Under the pieces are notes generated by a model. It searched no databases and was not told the origin of the DNA. It saw nothing but the letters and a program-made list of their open reading frames with translations. DNA of 64,000 nt from NCBI RefSeq assembly GCF_004379255.2, contig NC_056034.1:39600887-39664886 (forward strand), in the 5' to 3' direction. The DNA comes from Salvia splendens (Eukaryota > Streptophyta > Magnoliopsida > Lamiales > Lamiaceae). Both the position numbers and the translations under genes were made by a program. Below, one piece after another: positions 33,890-46,900 of the stretch. Every line of letters begins with the position of its first letter. Position 1 is the stretch's first letter.

Positions 33890-36072
33890 ACCCCTTCTCA
33901 TTTTACATAATCTACCCCTATTTCTCTGTTAAATCCTCATTTCTCAACTACTCTCGTGGTCCGATCTCACCGAAATTTAGTGGTTCCTTATAATTACAAA
34001 ATTCTTACACGGAACTATTTCGTGAGCTTTAACACAACCACTTGAATCAAGGTAATGCGATTTTCCTACAGTTTACTTCAATTGTTCTGATCCGTGCTTG
34101 CTTTCCTTATAGTAATTGGATATCTATTAATTCATGTTACTGTAATGATTGTATACTGTTTTTAATGCGATTTGTGAATGGTTCTGATTTTTGTTGATTA
34201 AAGTCATTGAACTACTGCGGAATATTGGGATTACGAAAAACATGATAAAAATTGGGGCTTTCTGGGAAATGGGAATGCTGTATTGTATTGCATCGTTGAA
34301 CTTGGGTTATGCTTGGGCAGGTATTGGATTCCTTTTTTCTGGTGCTGATTTGATATGGGGGGATTTGGGCTGCTCTAGAAGAAATAGCAGATGCAATTGA
34401 TGTTTGGGAGATTTATAGTAGTAATTGTTAAAATCTCTGTGGACATGATACAATGAAGTTATATGCATTTTCAAGTCGAATCCCTCATAGTTGATGCTGC
34501 ATTGAAGTCTTGAATAATGAATAAACTAGATATTATACTGGTTATAGGATCTGAATTGAAGCTACATTTTACATGGATGATTCTCCACTTCTGTGGGTTT
34601 AAATTTTCTTTTGTGCAGTAATGAGTTTATGCAGACCTTTTCAACTCGATAGTATGTGTTTCTAGGTTTAAAGATAATTTATAGTTTCGATGCAAGTTTA
34701 TATAAGACAAACAATTTAAGGGAGACGAGCTTTTATTCTTCCTAAATGGTCAATTGAACAATGAAAAGGCATCTCTGGAGTTGCTTGGCTTAAGTCGTTG
34801 CCACTTCCTTCCTTTTCAAACATTCTTTATTTTTCCTGACACTTCCCATGAAACAAATGAGTGTTGAATTTGGAGAGTAAGGGTCTGTTCAGTATGTTTG
34901 ATATTGGTTCTTAAGAAATGAAACAAGATTAGAATTGCATGTGATGGGCCCACTTAATTACAACTTTTCTGTCATGTTCGGTGAGCAAGACTTGGGCTCT
35001 GTTTTGAGTTGGTGTCTTTTTAAAATTAATTTATTTTTTCTGTTTGTCATGTAAACTGACAAAAATGGCCCTAAAACATTTCTTAAATCTCGGTATTGGC
35101 AACACATGAACAGATTGGAACAATTGATGAAATTTCAGGGATTAAGACGTCATTTGGCCTTCATTTCTTGACACATTTTCCTATGTTGCTTCAATTACTA
35201 CCTCCTTTGGAAGTTTTGAAAATCGCACATATATGCCCTCAACAGTGCGGGCCTGTGTTATTTATCGGGCCGTCCATAAATATGTCAATGAATCTGAACA
35301 ACAGTTAATGAACATAAATAAACTCATTTATGCCTATAACTAGAAAAGTGAACTGGTAGTGTTTGTGAAGACTGGATTCTGGAAGAAGTTTCTTCAGCCT
35401 CCTCTGCCAATAACATTTCAAAAAAGTATTGCTTGGTTTATTGGACTAGGTTTTGGTACCTTTGCTTCATTCACCTTACTAGAAATAATTCCTTTCTTGG
35501 TGTTCAGGTAACTAAAGCCCCCACCTTCTTCAGATTCTGGTTTCGCTGCCTGTTCCTTCCTTTCTTTCATGGATGCACTAGGTTTTCTTTAATTTAAAGG
35601 AATTTCTTCTTCTTTGTTCTTTATTTTTATATATGGAGCAGATGTCTGAATTTGGTTCATCTCTATGTGCATGTCTGTTGATATGATAAAAGTTAGTAAA
35701 AATCAATAAACCACGTGACCTAGTAGTGGATCACTATAGCTGAGAGACCTTTAAGTGGATCGATTTTGCGGCTAGCCAAAGCACAAAAGAGTAAATGAAA
35801 AGGTGATCATAGATCCATTCGAAGTCTTCAAGGTGGCTAGATTTTGTGATTAAACAATGGTAACGTAGTTCCAGCTCCTTGTAATATTGAAATATGTGCT
35901 GTTTTTGTTTTGTTTAGAATTAGAGGTTCAAGAGGTATTTAGTTTCATCTTTTATTCTTCGACAGGCTGTGGTGCATTTGGTTTTATTGGAATAGTGGAA
36001 CTTTGGATGATTGAGTTGGCTTTGCTAGTACCATAGCATACTTGTTCCAGAACTTCCAGTACACCGTTAGGC
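33890..36072 (+). promoter_or_regulatory. Probable 5'UTR exon(s) and long 5'UTR intron of the ankyrin gene
   Basis: A pyrimidine-rich leader (33,890-34,050) ends in CTTGAATCAAG with a GTAATG donor at 34,051. A strong acceptor TTCTTCGACAG occurs at about 35,955-35,965, followed by about 107 bases to the ATG at 36,073. No coding frame fills the interval, so a roughly 1.9-kb leader intron is the simplest reading. Additional internal exons are possible. Confidence 0.45.
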
Positions 36073-38698
36073 ATGTCGGCTGTTGATATATCCAAATATG
36101 AACATAGTCCTGTCCATAAGGCCATCATTTTGAAGGATTATGCTGGTCTCAGGAGAATTATTGCGGGCCTTCCCAAACTTGCTGACCCGTCTGAGATACA
36201 TACAGAATCGGTTTCAATTGCAGAAGAAGCTAAGGCTGAGGCAATAGCTGCTGTGATTGATCGACGTGATGTCCCTAGCCGAGAAACTCCACTTCATTTG
36301 GCTGTTAAATATCGTGATGAGATTGCGACGGAGATGCTTATGCTTGCTGGTGCAGATTGGAGCTTGCAGAATGATCAGGGTTGGAGTGCATTACAGGAAG
36401 CAGTCTGTAATAGAGAAGAAGGGATTGCGAGAATCATAGTCAGGCATTACCAGCCACTGGCCTGGGCGAAATGGTGCAGAAGGCTGCCTCGGTTGATTGG
36501 GACAATGCGAAGGATGAGAGATTTTTATATGGAAATCACATTTCACTTTGAGAGCTCAGTTATCCCTTTCATATCAAGAATTGCCCCTTCTGATACTTAC
36601 AAAATTTGGAAGAGGGGTGCAAATTTAAGGGCTGATATGACTTTGGCTGGTTTTGATGGTTTCAGAATACAACGATCTGATCAGAGTATTCTTTTCCTTG
36701 GTGATGGCTCTGAGGATGGTCAAGTTCCTCCAGGTTCACTATGCATGATTTCACACAAAGACAAAGAGGTAATGAATGCTTTGGATGGTGCTGGTGCTCC
36801 AGCAGCTGATGCAGAAGTGCAGCAAGAAGTTACTGCAATGTCTCAGACCAATATATTCAGGCCTGGAATTGATGTGACTCAAGCAGTTCTTTTACCTCAA
36901 ACAACATGGAGGAGAGTAGAGAAAACAGAAATGGTGGGACCTTGGAAAGCTAAAGTTTATGATATGCACAATGTGGTTGTTAGTATCAAATCAAGGAAGG
37001 TGCCAGGGGCCATGACAGATGACGAGTTATTTAGTTCTTCTTGCAATGAGAATGAAACAGAGAATGAGCTTGATGATGTCTTGACAGAGGAAGAAAGAAG
37101 GCAACTTGAGGTTGCTCTTAAGATGGACTCATCAGATTTGGGCAACGAAAATGGTGATGACATCATACCACACCGTCATAGTTGTTATGACCACAGGGAT
37201 ATATCCATCGAGGACATAGACAGTTGTAGGAATGGAGAAGTTAAGCAAGAAAAGAAAGGATGGTTCAATGGATGGAGGAGAAGGGAAAATAAGCCGGTCG
37301 ATGAGAAAAAAGTTGCTCCCCCTAGAAGCTCTTTGTCTGTTGAAGATAAAGTTAGTGATTTTCTAGAGGACTCTCCTAGAAGTCAAAATAGGACAGGTAG
37401 GCACTCTGTCAAAGTGGTCGTGAAACGGGATGATCATCGGAGAGGAAAAGACTCTAAAGCTTCTTCATCAACAAGTACTGACAGTGGAACTCGAAGAAAG
37501 GATGCAAGTCGGGAAAATGAGTATAAAAAAGGTTTAAGGCCCGTTCTTTGGCTCTCTCCAGATTTTCCATTACGAACTGAAGAACTCTTACCACTGCTCG
37601 ACATTTTAGCTAACAAGGTCAAAGCTATAAGACGATTAAGGGAGTTATTCACTACAAAACTACCAAAGGGGACCTTTCCTGTGAAGGTATGGTTCTTCCA
37701 CAAGATCTTCCTTGAAATGATAGATATGCTTTATTGCATTCCCATTCATTTTTAATTTATATTTAGTATGACCCTTTTTGCTTATCTGTGTCATCTCTAA
37801 TTTTCTACATTGAGGATCTGTAAATGAATAAGTGAAGATGGCTGGTTTAGAAGAGTGTTGTTAGCATAATTAGCCTTCTGTCTATTATGTGTTTGTTGCA
37901 CCATCAGTCTTATTTTAACATTACCAAACAGCTTTGGTTTTGGCTTTGCTATTATTCATGGCTTGGGATTTCAGCCTTACGATTTACCCAAAGCATGGTT
38001 GTCGTCATGATTACAGCAAGACAGTGTTGATTTCCTGATATAATGCGAACTAAAGTCCCTCATGACATGCATATGCTGACAATTTGTACTATAATTATAT
38101 TTTGAAAAATTGGAATTCACTTGAAAACCTAATTAGGCTTTGAGAGCTTTACTTTTGATGAATTTTGTGAAGCTCTTCTTATATTATTTTGCTGTGGTAC
38201 ACATATGAGAACATGAACTTCTACACTTCAATTCTTTACTTACAAGTAGTATTCTTCTGTTCAGATCTACAGGACAGCTTAATGAGGCATTTAGTAACTG
38301 TGATTCTCTATCATGTCCTCTTCACTTTTTTCTCTTTTTAACTAATTGCTGCTTATTTTCAGGTTGCTATTCCAGTAGTTCCTACTGTAAGAGTGATAGT
38401 TACATTTACAAAGTTTGAAGAGTTGCAGCCACTAGATGAGTTTTCAACTCCCCCTTCAAGTCCAACTGGTGTTGGCAAGGAGAGCCCTATGGTGCAATCT
38501 TCAAGTTCGTCTTGGTTCCAGTGGATAAAATCTCCATATCAACGGCCCAGTTCTTCTGCTGGTGGGTCTAGCTGCAGGATTGATAATCTTCAAGATCCTT
38601 TTGCAATTCCTTCCGAGTATTCATGGATCACCGCTGAAGCAAAGAAGAAAAAGATGCAGGAAAGGAGCAAATCTAAGAAATCGAAAATTCCAAAGTAG
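36073..38698 (+). CDS. ANKRD13-like ankyrin repeat / GPCR-chaperone domain protein with UIM
   Basis: Two exons, 36073-37686 and 38363-38698, give 649 residues. Ankyrin repeats occupy about residues 10-130 (SPVHKAIILKDYAGLRRI, ETPLHLAVKYRDEIATEMLM, GWSALQEAVCNREEGIARII). The GPCR-chaperone (ANKRD13-type) domain follows from about 155 (FYMEITFHFESSVIPFISR, DTYKIWKRGANLRADMTLAGFD, RRVEKTEMVGPWKAKVYD) and resumes at 515-560 (RPVLWLSPDFPLRTEEL). A ubiquitin-interacting-motif-like helix lies at 336-352 (VLTEEERRQLEVALKMD). The C-terminus is Ser/Pro-rich, then very lysine-rich. Animal ANKRD13 proteins bind ubiquitinated membrane cargo. The plant role is not established by sequence. No defects. Confidence 0.9.
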
Positions 38699-40252
38699 CC
38701 CTTCCTGACAATATCCCGGGATAGATCATCTTGCTGAAAGTCCAGTTCAGTTACTTAGACGGACAACAGATTGCATTGCATTGCATTGCATCGGGGTACG
38801 AATATCATCGTTGGCTGTTTTAATAGTTTGACTCTGTTATATCATTGTGGGGGGTTTATAGAAGTATGAATCTGTGATTCTTGTAACCATAAAGACCGAT
38901 GTTTCATGTTTGGGCGGACAGTCTACCATTCTCATTTGGCACGACTTTTCGATCCATGAACTTTTCAGTTGAGCATCTTTACTAACAGATTGAAGGATAT
39001 TGTATATTCGTTGAGTCTATCACTATCATTTCTTCCATGCAGTTTGAGAAATCAGTACTGTAATTGCTCTGTTTTTATTTAAAGAAAGTGAACAGCAGAT
39101 TGTCGTTATTTGTTTCAATGGGATTTCAGTTTTCTATTTTAGTTGGTAGTTTATAATTAAGATCGGTAACAAAAAATTTTAAGCTTCAAATTTTAGTGAG
39201 AAATATGAATTAGAGTCTATTAATTTTGTGGTAAATATTATTAAATTTATAAATATATTAGACCGGTACAAAACATTGTTAGGACAGAATATCTGAACTG
39301 AATTTTACATTTTGGTGGAATTAATTTAGAAATTCAGGACTTGAGAATTTTATACCTTCATCATTGGATGGAACATTTACATGATTTCCCTACTCCTGCT
39401 AGCTCTCCTTCTTCGCTGTAAAAATGTTATAAAAATGTTAGTGATCATAATGTTTATATTCTATTTACGAAAACAAAATTACCCAAGAAGATATTTCAAG
39501 AGTAGGAAGAGAGAAAAATCGAGTACTCAAATCTATATTTTTTTTCGTAGTTATCAATTATAAGATCGGTGTTTTGAAGTTGTCAATCATAAATCTTGAC
39601 ATAAGTGATCACGATTGATGCTAATAATTGCTACTACTTTATGGGAGATTTTCACTGTAGTTTATACGTGTTGGTAATTAATTGAAAATCCCTTTAATTG
39701 TAAAAGTTATTGTGATAATGTAAAATATGTTGCTACCGTATATTCATAAATATGTAATGATTTTTTATGAGGTAAACATAAATATGTAATGATAAATGAT
39801 AATATTGGCGAATTCTCACTTCATATTTTGACCACATTATAATATCTTAAATTCCAAAAAATAATACTACTACTCATTTGAGAAATGCAAATATGAACCC
39901 TTACATGCAATTACATTGTTGACAAAATCTATATATTAAAACTAATGAAAAATCAAACATCTAAAACAATTCGAATATATCATTCTAATTAATATACCAC
40001 AAATATCGATGATCATATATATCGAATAAAAAAGAAAATTCGAAGATCCTAAAACTACTGTATAGTTTGCTAATTTATATACCAAATAGTTATATTTCAC
40101 CCAACGTTCCATATTTTCACACCCCAATATTTTCAAATAAAATCGAGCTAGATGTACAAAATCATAATATTGTAATCTGATTCGTTTGATTATTGAAATT
40201 ATTAAATCATAGAAGTAAACTGAAGTCACAAATTTTTTTTTTAAAAAAATAC
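38699..40252. other. 3'UTR of the ankyrin gene, then AT-rich intergenic
   Basis: A short TTGCA-type microsatellite (TTGCATTGCATTGCA) lies at about 38,771-38,790 in the 3'UTR. From 39,200 to 40,252 the sequence is AT-rich. It may include the second exon of the small minus-strand gene, which I could not place. Confidence 0.45.
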
Positions 40253-40590
40253 CTTGGTTCAAATTCTTGAACATGAGCAATGTCTTTGCCATGTGCATCA
40301 GACCAGCTAACTTTCCTGAATTCCACCATTGATGTAGATTTCTTGAGATTACTCTTAAGAGGGTGAGCTTCAATTTCAACACCTTTCGATGACTCCATGA
40401 ATCCTTTCTCTCTACTTCCTCTTCTTCTTCCTCCTCTTCCTCCACCAACATTATAGGCCTCTTTTCGACCGTTCTCGTCTTCCTTGCTATCAGAGTTTCT
40501 TGATGGCACATAACATGAGCACACTAGAGAGCTGCACCTATTATGCGCCGGCGCCGCCAGGATCCAAGTTTTTTTTTTTGGACTGTAACT
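40253..40590 (-). CDS. Small conserved-looking plant protein, partial model
   Basis: A minus-strand open frame reads TWILAAPAHNRCSSLVCSC, a Lys/Glu/Gly-rich linker, then VEFRKVSWSDAHGKDIAHV and QEFEP, ending at a GTATTT splice donor at 40,252-40,251. The SDAHGKDIAHV-QEFEP block resembles a motif I associate with small uncharacterised plant proteins. No in-frame ATG is found up to the stop at about 40,626. An upstream exon spliced at TTACAG (about 40,583) or a non-AUG start would be needed. The 3' exon is unresolved. No function is proposed. Confidence 0.5.
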
Positions 40591-40626
40591 ATAAATTCTT
40601 TGCTTAATTTTATGTAGCCTTGGTCA

Positions 40627-41942
40627 TGGTTTTGATGAAGAAGGATATGGGAAGTGAAGTTTTAAAGGGCTCTTATGTATATAACATGCATGGTTTTGCT
40701 TCACAATAAAGATATATAGTGGGTTTGGTTGTTTATTTACCTAGACTTTGTGGTGGATCAATCCACTCATCATTGGAGTGAAGTATATTTGCAAGGGAAG
40801 GTGAAAGTTAGCTTAGATATATAGATAATAATACCACATGCTAGCTATTTCTTAGTGGACTTTTCGAATATCCAATATTCTTGATAACTTGTTATATTTT
40901 TGTTTGATTTACATCACAAGAGTGAGATTGGAGAAATTTATCAATAATAAGAATAAAAATAGTTAATCAAAGATATATTTATCAAGGAAGTTTGGATCAT
41001 GAGTCTATTTGCATGATGGACAGTGTATTAGAATCAATCATCTTCTTTCCAATTTATATTCTTGGCGAACTTGGTGGGTATATAAAGTCTACTTAATTGT
41101 TCAAGGGCTCATCTAGTTATACCAAATAAAACTTAAGGCTCTTTAAAGAATTTTATCATTACGAAAACCATATAAAGTTACTTTCCCATTCAACTACTAC
41201 ATCTTAACTGATATTTTAAGATTATTCTTGTAATTGTATGATTTGTTCGAAATTCTTAGTTTACATGCAACTTTAGATCACTAGCTTAGTAGATATGGTT
41301 TGGTTATATTTTAAGATAATTCAACTATTTAGAAAACAGAAAATGAAGCGCGAAGATAATCATGGTATAGTGGAAAATAAAAATAGATGGGATTTTAGAT
41401 TGAGTAATAACACACACTCATGCACTAAGTACTCATGCCTTGCGTCCACTATCATTTGTTTTCTCTTCCTTTTTGCTATTCACTCATTAATGAGGTGAAT
41501 TTGGTAAAAGCAACCGAATATATATAAAATACTAACAGATAACACAAATAAAATATAGAGGAAATATTTTAGCATGCAATAAAGGTCATACCGTTATTAC
41601 TTTATCTTTTCATAGAGTAGCAATTTCTAAATTCACATGCCCTACCGACTAGTCCAAGAAAATATAAATCAAAGTTCCTTTTCTTATTACGATTTACGAG
41701 TAATGAGTTTCTCAAAGCATAAATTCGGTTTGCATGTTTTTGATTGGATCATGAAATTTTGTTTAATTCGCAAAAAATAAGTACTACTACTAATTTGGAG
41801 AGCTGCCGACAGAATATCTAAAACACAAACAACTAAATGACGATGAATGCACACCTCAAATTAAATTATTGGCCTCAAAATGTTTCTAGTAAAGTTGGAC
41901 TTTCAAGAGTTTAAACAGTTGTTTATATCTTGTGATACTATA
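40627..41942. other. Intergenic, no gene seen
   Basis: Contains the likely promoter of the small minus-strand gene (CATGCATGTTATATACATAA near 40,675-40,694). The remainder is AT-rich without a supported gene. Confidence 0.45.
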
Positions 41943-42210
41943 CTCCCCCATTTTTAGTCCTTTTTATTGAGCACCAATTTTAGTAAATATAGTGAAAAGG
42001 AAATTAAAAAAGTTGTGGAATATAAATCTCACTTTTATGTAGTAGTATTTTTTCACCCTTTTATATGGTAGTTGTGTAATAAAATATTAGTGAAATAAGT
42101 TAGTAGATTCTATATTCCCCTTATCATTTATGATAAAAAGTGAAAGTGAAAAATAAATGAGGGATGGAGAAAAATTACAAAAGTGGACAAAAAATGGAGG
42201 TTGGAGGAAG
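41943..42210. mobile_element. Stowaway-like MITE, 268 bp
   Basis: Left end CTCCCCCATTTTTAGTCC and right end AAAAAATGGAGGTTGGAGGAAG are imperfect inverted repeats flanked by TA. Confidence 0.55.
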
Positions 42211-42212
42211 TA

Positions 42213-43500
42213 TTTGTTACAGTGGCTGGAACATTTTCTTATGTTTGCCAATAGATCCAGTGTTATATTTTCTCTCTTGGTTTAATACATGATTAAATGT
42301 CTACATTGTTTAGATATCATTGTGTTGGTGATCTTGCTATTCATTTCTAACCTATAATGTGGGATTATAGGTTAAAGCTTGGCGACCAGATTTTTCGTTT
42401 TACTTGCACGTACTACTTAAGTTAATGGTTGTTGCTAAGGTGACTCTTCTTTGTACTCGTGCCTTCGAGTTTGCTGCTTTTACTTCACCCGCGAGCGTTG
42501 GGTGTTAAAGTGTTGCGTTTGTTTTTTCTTATAGTTCGATCTTGTTGATTTAAGTGCCTGTGTTGCTTTCGTCAAGATTTTGTGTTTTTTTTATAGGTTT
42601 TTGCTTCATAAGCTGAATTATCTTTTGATTAGCTCATCCATTTTATATGTGGTTCGCATCTTTATATCATCGAAAAAACTATGTAGCTCGACCAATAATT
42701 GATGTTGCAGGCTTGCAGCCCAAAAAATTGAGTTGCCTTATAGGTAAACTTTTAGTATGTGGCGCTAATTAGTATAGACGATATAGCGTTTGAGGTGATT
42801 AGCATGACAATATCATCTTTGGCCCAATAAACATAAATTTCACAACGAAAAATATAATTTATTAGTTAAAACTGTAATAAATCATATTATCTGCTTAAAA
42901 TCCCCGTATGCACCCCATACATGTAAGTAAGACCATTATATTCTTTGGTCTTTTATTTTTCTTTTCTGATTTTCATATTTCTATTACATTTATAAATGAT
43001 TTTACTTTTATAAAGTGAAACTTAAAAAGTTAGAAAAAGTACCACGCGCGCGTGTGCAATATTGATATAAAGTTTTGTATTCATAATAGTGTGCCACAAT
43101 AATGTTGTCTCTATATCATCTCAATATTAATATTTGCATGATGAGTAGAATAACATTGACAACTTCATTATACGTGCCAGTTATTAAATTTGATTCGCAC
43201 ACATGCTACTAAGTCTAATGTCATAATCGAATCTAGACTATATATTTTATAATTTAGGTTTTATTACTATACATTAACTAAAACTTAACAATTTATAAGA
43301 AAATCATTTTACATGTAATTTTATGAGCTATCAATCATAATATAACAATCAAGTGATCAATTAATTACAAATAATAGAAAGGCAAAATGTGTCGATTAGG
43401 CAATATAACAGAATATATTCTCCACTTTTGTGCTTTGATTTATTTACCAAGCACAAATTTATATGATGGTGGACAATATGTCTATATTGGTTCAAAACCA
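42213..43500. other. Intergenic upstream of COQ6, no gene seen
   Basis: AT-rich, with an alternating GCGCGCGTGTGC word near 43,045. No gene supported. Confidence 0.5.
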
Positions 43501-43502
43501 AT

Positions 43503-43556
43503 TGGGCCGGCCCAGTAAACCATCTCAATCTACTAGAAGTTTACAGTTCGGCCCAG
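43503..43556 (+). promoter_or_regulatory. Site II (TGGGCC/GGCCCA) elements upstream of COQ6
   Basis: TGGGCCGGCCCA at 43,503-43,514 and GGCCCA at 43,550-43,555 lie 370-420 bases before the ATG. TGGGCY site II elements are bound by TCP factors and are common in promoters of nuclear genes for mitochondrial proteins, which fits the downstream gene. Confidence 0.55.
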
Positions 43557-43924
43557 TATGTTCGACCCAGTCATATGAGATTTTCAGTTTTGCAAAACAA
43601 ACAAACAAACAACGGTTCCTCTCGCAAAGGGGCCAAGCTGAATCAATCGTCTTCGCCGCCGTGGCGCCATCGCCGACCGTCTCCCACCTAATTCCAAGCG
43701 TTTCCGTTCTACAGTCTCCGCGTCGCTCACTATCGCCACTCTCCTCTCATTCATTCTTCACAGGAAGCAGACAATTCAAAACCTGCTTTTGCCTATTGAC
43801 CATTTTAAGCGGCCACAAGCTCTCACAAAACCCTACTAATCCTCCTAAATCTTTGCATTTTCAATTTCATTCCTTACGCGCACATATTCATCTCTGATTC
43901 AGCCAAATCAAACTTTCAACAAAA

Positions 43925-46900
43925 ATGATACGGTATGGGGTTTTCTTTCGTTTTCAGTAAAATCATAAAAATGAAGTCCTTACAATTACTCATTTTTTAT
44001 TGATGCTTTTGGATTTTGTTGTCTTGTGCTGTGTGAATTGAGCTGTAATTGGATGAAAATTAATTGCAGTAGTATATATATTTGCACTTTTTTGCATTAT
44101 AACTTTATGTGTGGAAAGCGTTTTTCCATTTTGCTTGATTGTAAAACGGGCTAAATATGTTGCGGATTCGCACTTTTCAGGATGGAGCTTCATCGATTAT
44201 GCTTTGATGCTTGTGTCTATATCTATTTAATATACACGTTTAAATGCTTTGAATAGGAGGAATCGAAATGATTTGTAGTGGGGTGTGGGAGTTTTATTTG
44301 ATTTTGTTATGATCCCATTCAAATGATAATATTTATGGCTCTTTGTCAAATTTAATCTGTGATATTGATGAATGATAATGCATTTCGTACTGAGTATAAA
44401 GAAAATAGAGAAGGAACGAGAGAACTATCTGATGCTAAAATATTTTTAGAGAGAAGAGAGAAACGGTAGTAAGAAACCAGACTAGGATTAAAGTTGCACT
44501 ATTTGTCAATTGCTTAAATAGCCGACTTATACAATTAACATTTGCACCTAATTGCTGATAACTTGCCTAAATTCCAATGTTCTTGGAGCTGCTTCTCCGT
44601 AAACTATTTTTGATAAAAAAAATGTGGACAGTGACACACTGCATGTTTCGATAATGGAGTGATAAAAGTATCCCAAGAATCTTTTTCTTTCGTTTGCTCA
44701 TGCTTTTGGCTTTAAATGGTGGTGGGGTGTATATTGAGATTGAGCTTGTTGGTATGCTGGACTTTCATTACTTCTTGATATATGATCGTAAACATGAAGT
44801 ATAATTTTTGTTAATTTTGAAGCAGGACATGTACAAGACAATGGGCTTTCCACAGGCATGTCTGGAAATCGGCAAATAGAACGTTATCCAGTGGCGCAGA
44901 AGCCAAGTTCCCTGGTGCACCCATTGAACAAGTTAGTAGGATAGTGAATCTACTATATAAGTTTATGTTCTGTCTTTTTTACTTTGCTATCGTTACTTTG
45001 GTATTTTCTTGCTATTTAGCGTTTGCTTCCTTTTGGTGATAATGAATCCTTGTCTATCATCACATCTGCCTTTCCTTGTCAGAGCTATGGGATATCTTTA
45101 TAATATGACTCTCTGACTTTCTTTTTATACCCCTTGAGACTGATATATTGGTCGTGTGGCAGAAATAAGATATTTGGTTGCTCCACATAAAGAAAAAGAG
45201 TGCAGTTCTAGAGATATCAGATACAGTACTTCCTGATTTTATACAACAATATAAGAGAATTAGTACTTATTTTTGGAATATAATGCAAATGAGTTTGCCT
45301 TGTCTGAAAATGGAAGAATTATGACCAGTAAGATACTTAACTGGGGGGAAGAATTTGCAATGTTTAGCTCTTTAGTCCATACTGAACTCTCCAACATAAC
45401 CAGAGAAATAGAATCAGAAAAGTGATTCCTTGTAGCAGGGTGATTAATGCAGGATAATTCTGATGTTCTTTTGGTATCTCCTGAATATTCAGTAACCACA
45501 CTTTATTTTTCCTGATGGTCTGCATGATTATTTGGCTCATAATTTTTTTAATTATTATACCTAGGGATCAGCAGACAAACAAAGATCTGAAAGCAATCTT
45601 CCTGTGCATGATGTTGCTATTGTTGGAGGTGGCATGGTTGGCATGGCTCTGGCTTGCTCTTTAGGTAAGTGTTTTTTCTTATAACCTTGTGGAACAAATT
45701 ATATGGAGTATGTTACACAGTTCAACTTATTTTCGGAACCTTATCTATAACAATTTCTCTGATGATATATCCGTATTCTAAATTTCTAAGTCAAATTGTT
45801 GAATATATTATTCTAAATCAGTGATTTGGACACTGTGAACTTAACTGAGTGTGTGCAAAGTCATGTATGGGTTTTGTTACTTATCACCTATCGCCAAATG
45901 CGTACACTACTAGACGTACATGAGGAGAAATAGAGCTACAGAACCTGTGTACACGTAGGATGACGCATAAAGATATTCTACCTAAAATTTCTTAATCCTC
46001 TCTGCATGGTGATGCAATGTAGTAAAACATAAATTACTGAAAATCTTTCTTGCCTAATTTTGACAGGAAATTCATCTTTATACTTATCGCGTAGTGGAAA
46101 TTGAAAGTGGGTAACACAAGATTAATGTAATATGTTTGCAGCAAAGCTACCATTGACAAACCATCTGAACGTTGCCATCATTGATAGCAATCCAGCACTA
46201 CAAAGAGGTCAATCTATCAAGAAAGAGGCTCCCCCAGATCCGAGAGTTAGTACTGTCACCCCAGCAACTAGAGCTCTCTTTCAAGGTATTTGATATCAAT
46301 TCCATGAATAATCATTAAATTAAGAAAAAAATCTTGGCTGATTAGGGGTCATGATTTGAATTGATTAGAAATAAACTAGGAATTGATTGTTACAATTACG
46401 GCAAGTTTTGTGGGATACTCCTATATATTCTATGAGAGAATTTGAGTCATATATTGAAGAGAGATCATTTGTAATCGGTGCAAACCGTAGGCCTCTTCAC
46501 AAATATACAATTTCTATTAAAGCCCATTAACCAAATGGGGTGCAGTACTGGTTGAATGAGTTGAAAAGCTTAATTTCAAGGATTATGCAAGCATGATAAC
46601 TGTTCATCTGTTCCTTTTAGATGTTGGTGCGTGGAAATATGTGGAAGAGCATAGGCATGCTTACTTTGATAAGATGCAGGTAACAATACTTGAAAGCTTG
46701 TGATTTTGGGGGTATTATTTGTTTGTACCTCTCATACCTTATTAGTTAGGTGGTAAGTAACTATTTTCATTTTGTTTTTTATTAGACGTGGAGAATCCTA
46801 ATGTTCATAAACTACTCGTAGCTATAAATAGGTCCCACACTTGGTTTTAAAACAACTTAAATCTACATTTTTTGTATCCTTGCAGGTTTGGGATTATACT

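Noticed and set aside
43463..43897. 144-residue plus-strand frame upstream of COQ6
   Set aside because: It lies in the promoter and leader, has no family feature, and the ATG at 43,925 joins perfectly to the COQ6 exons.
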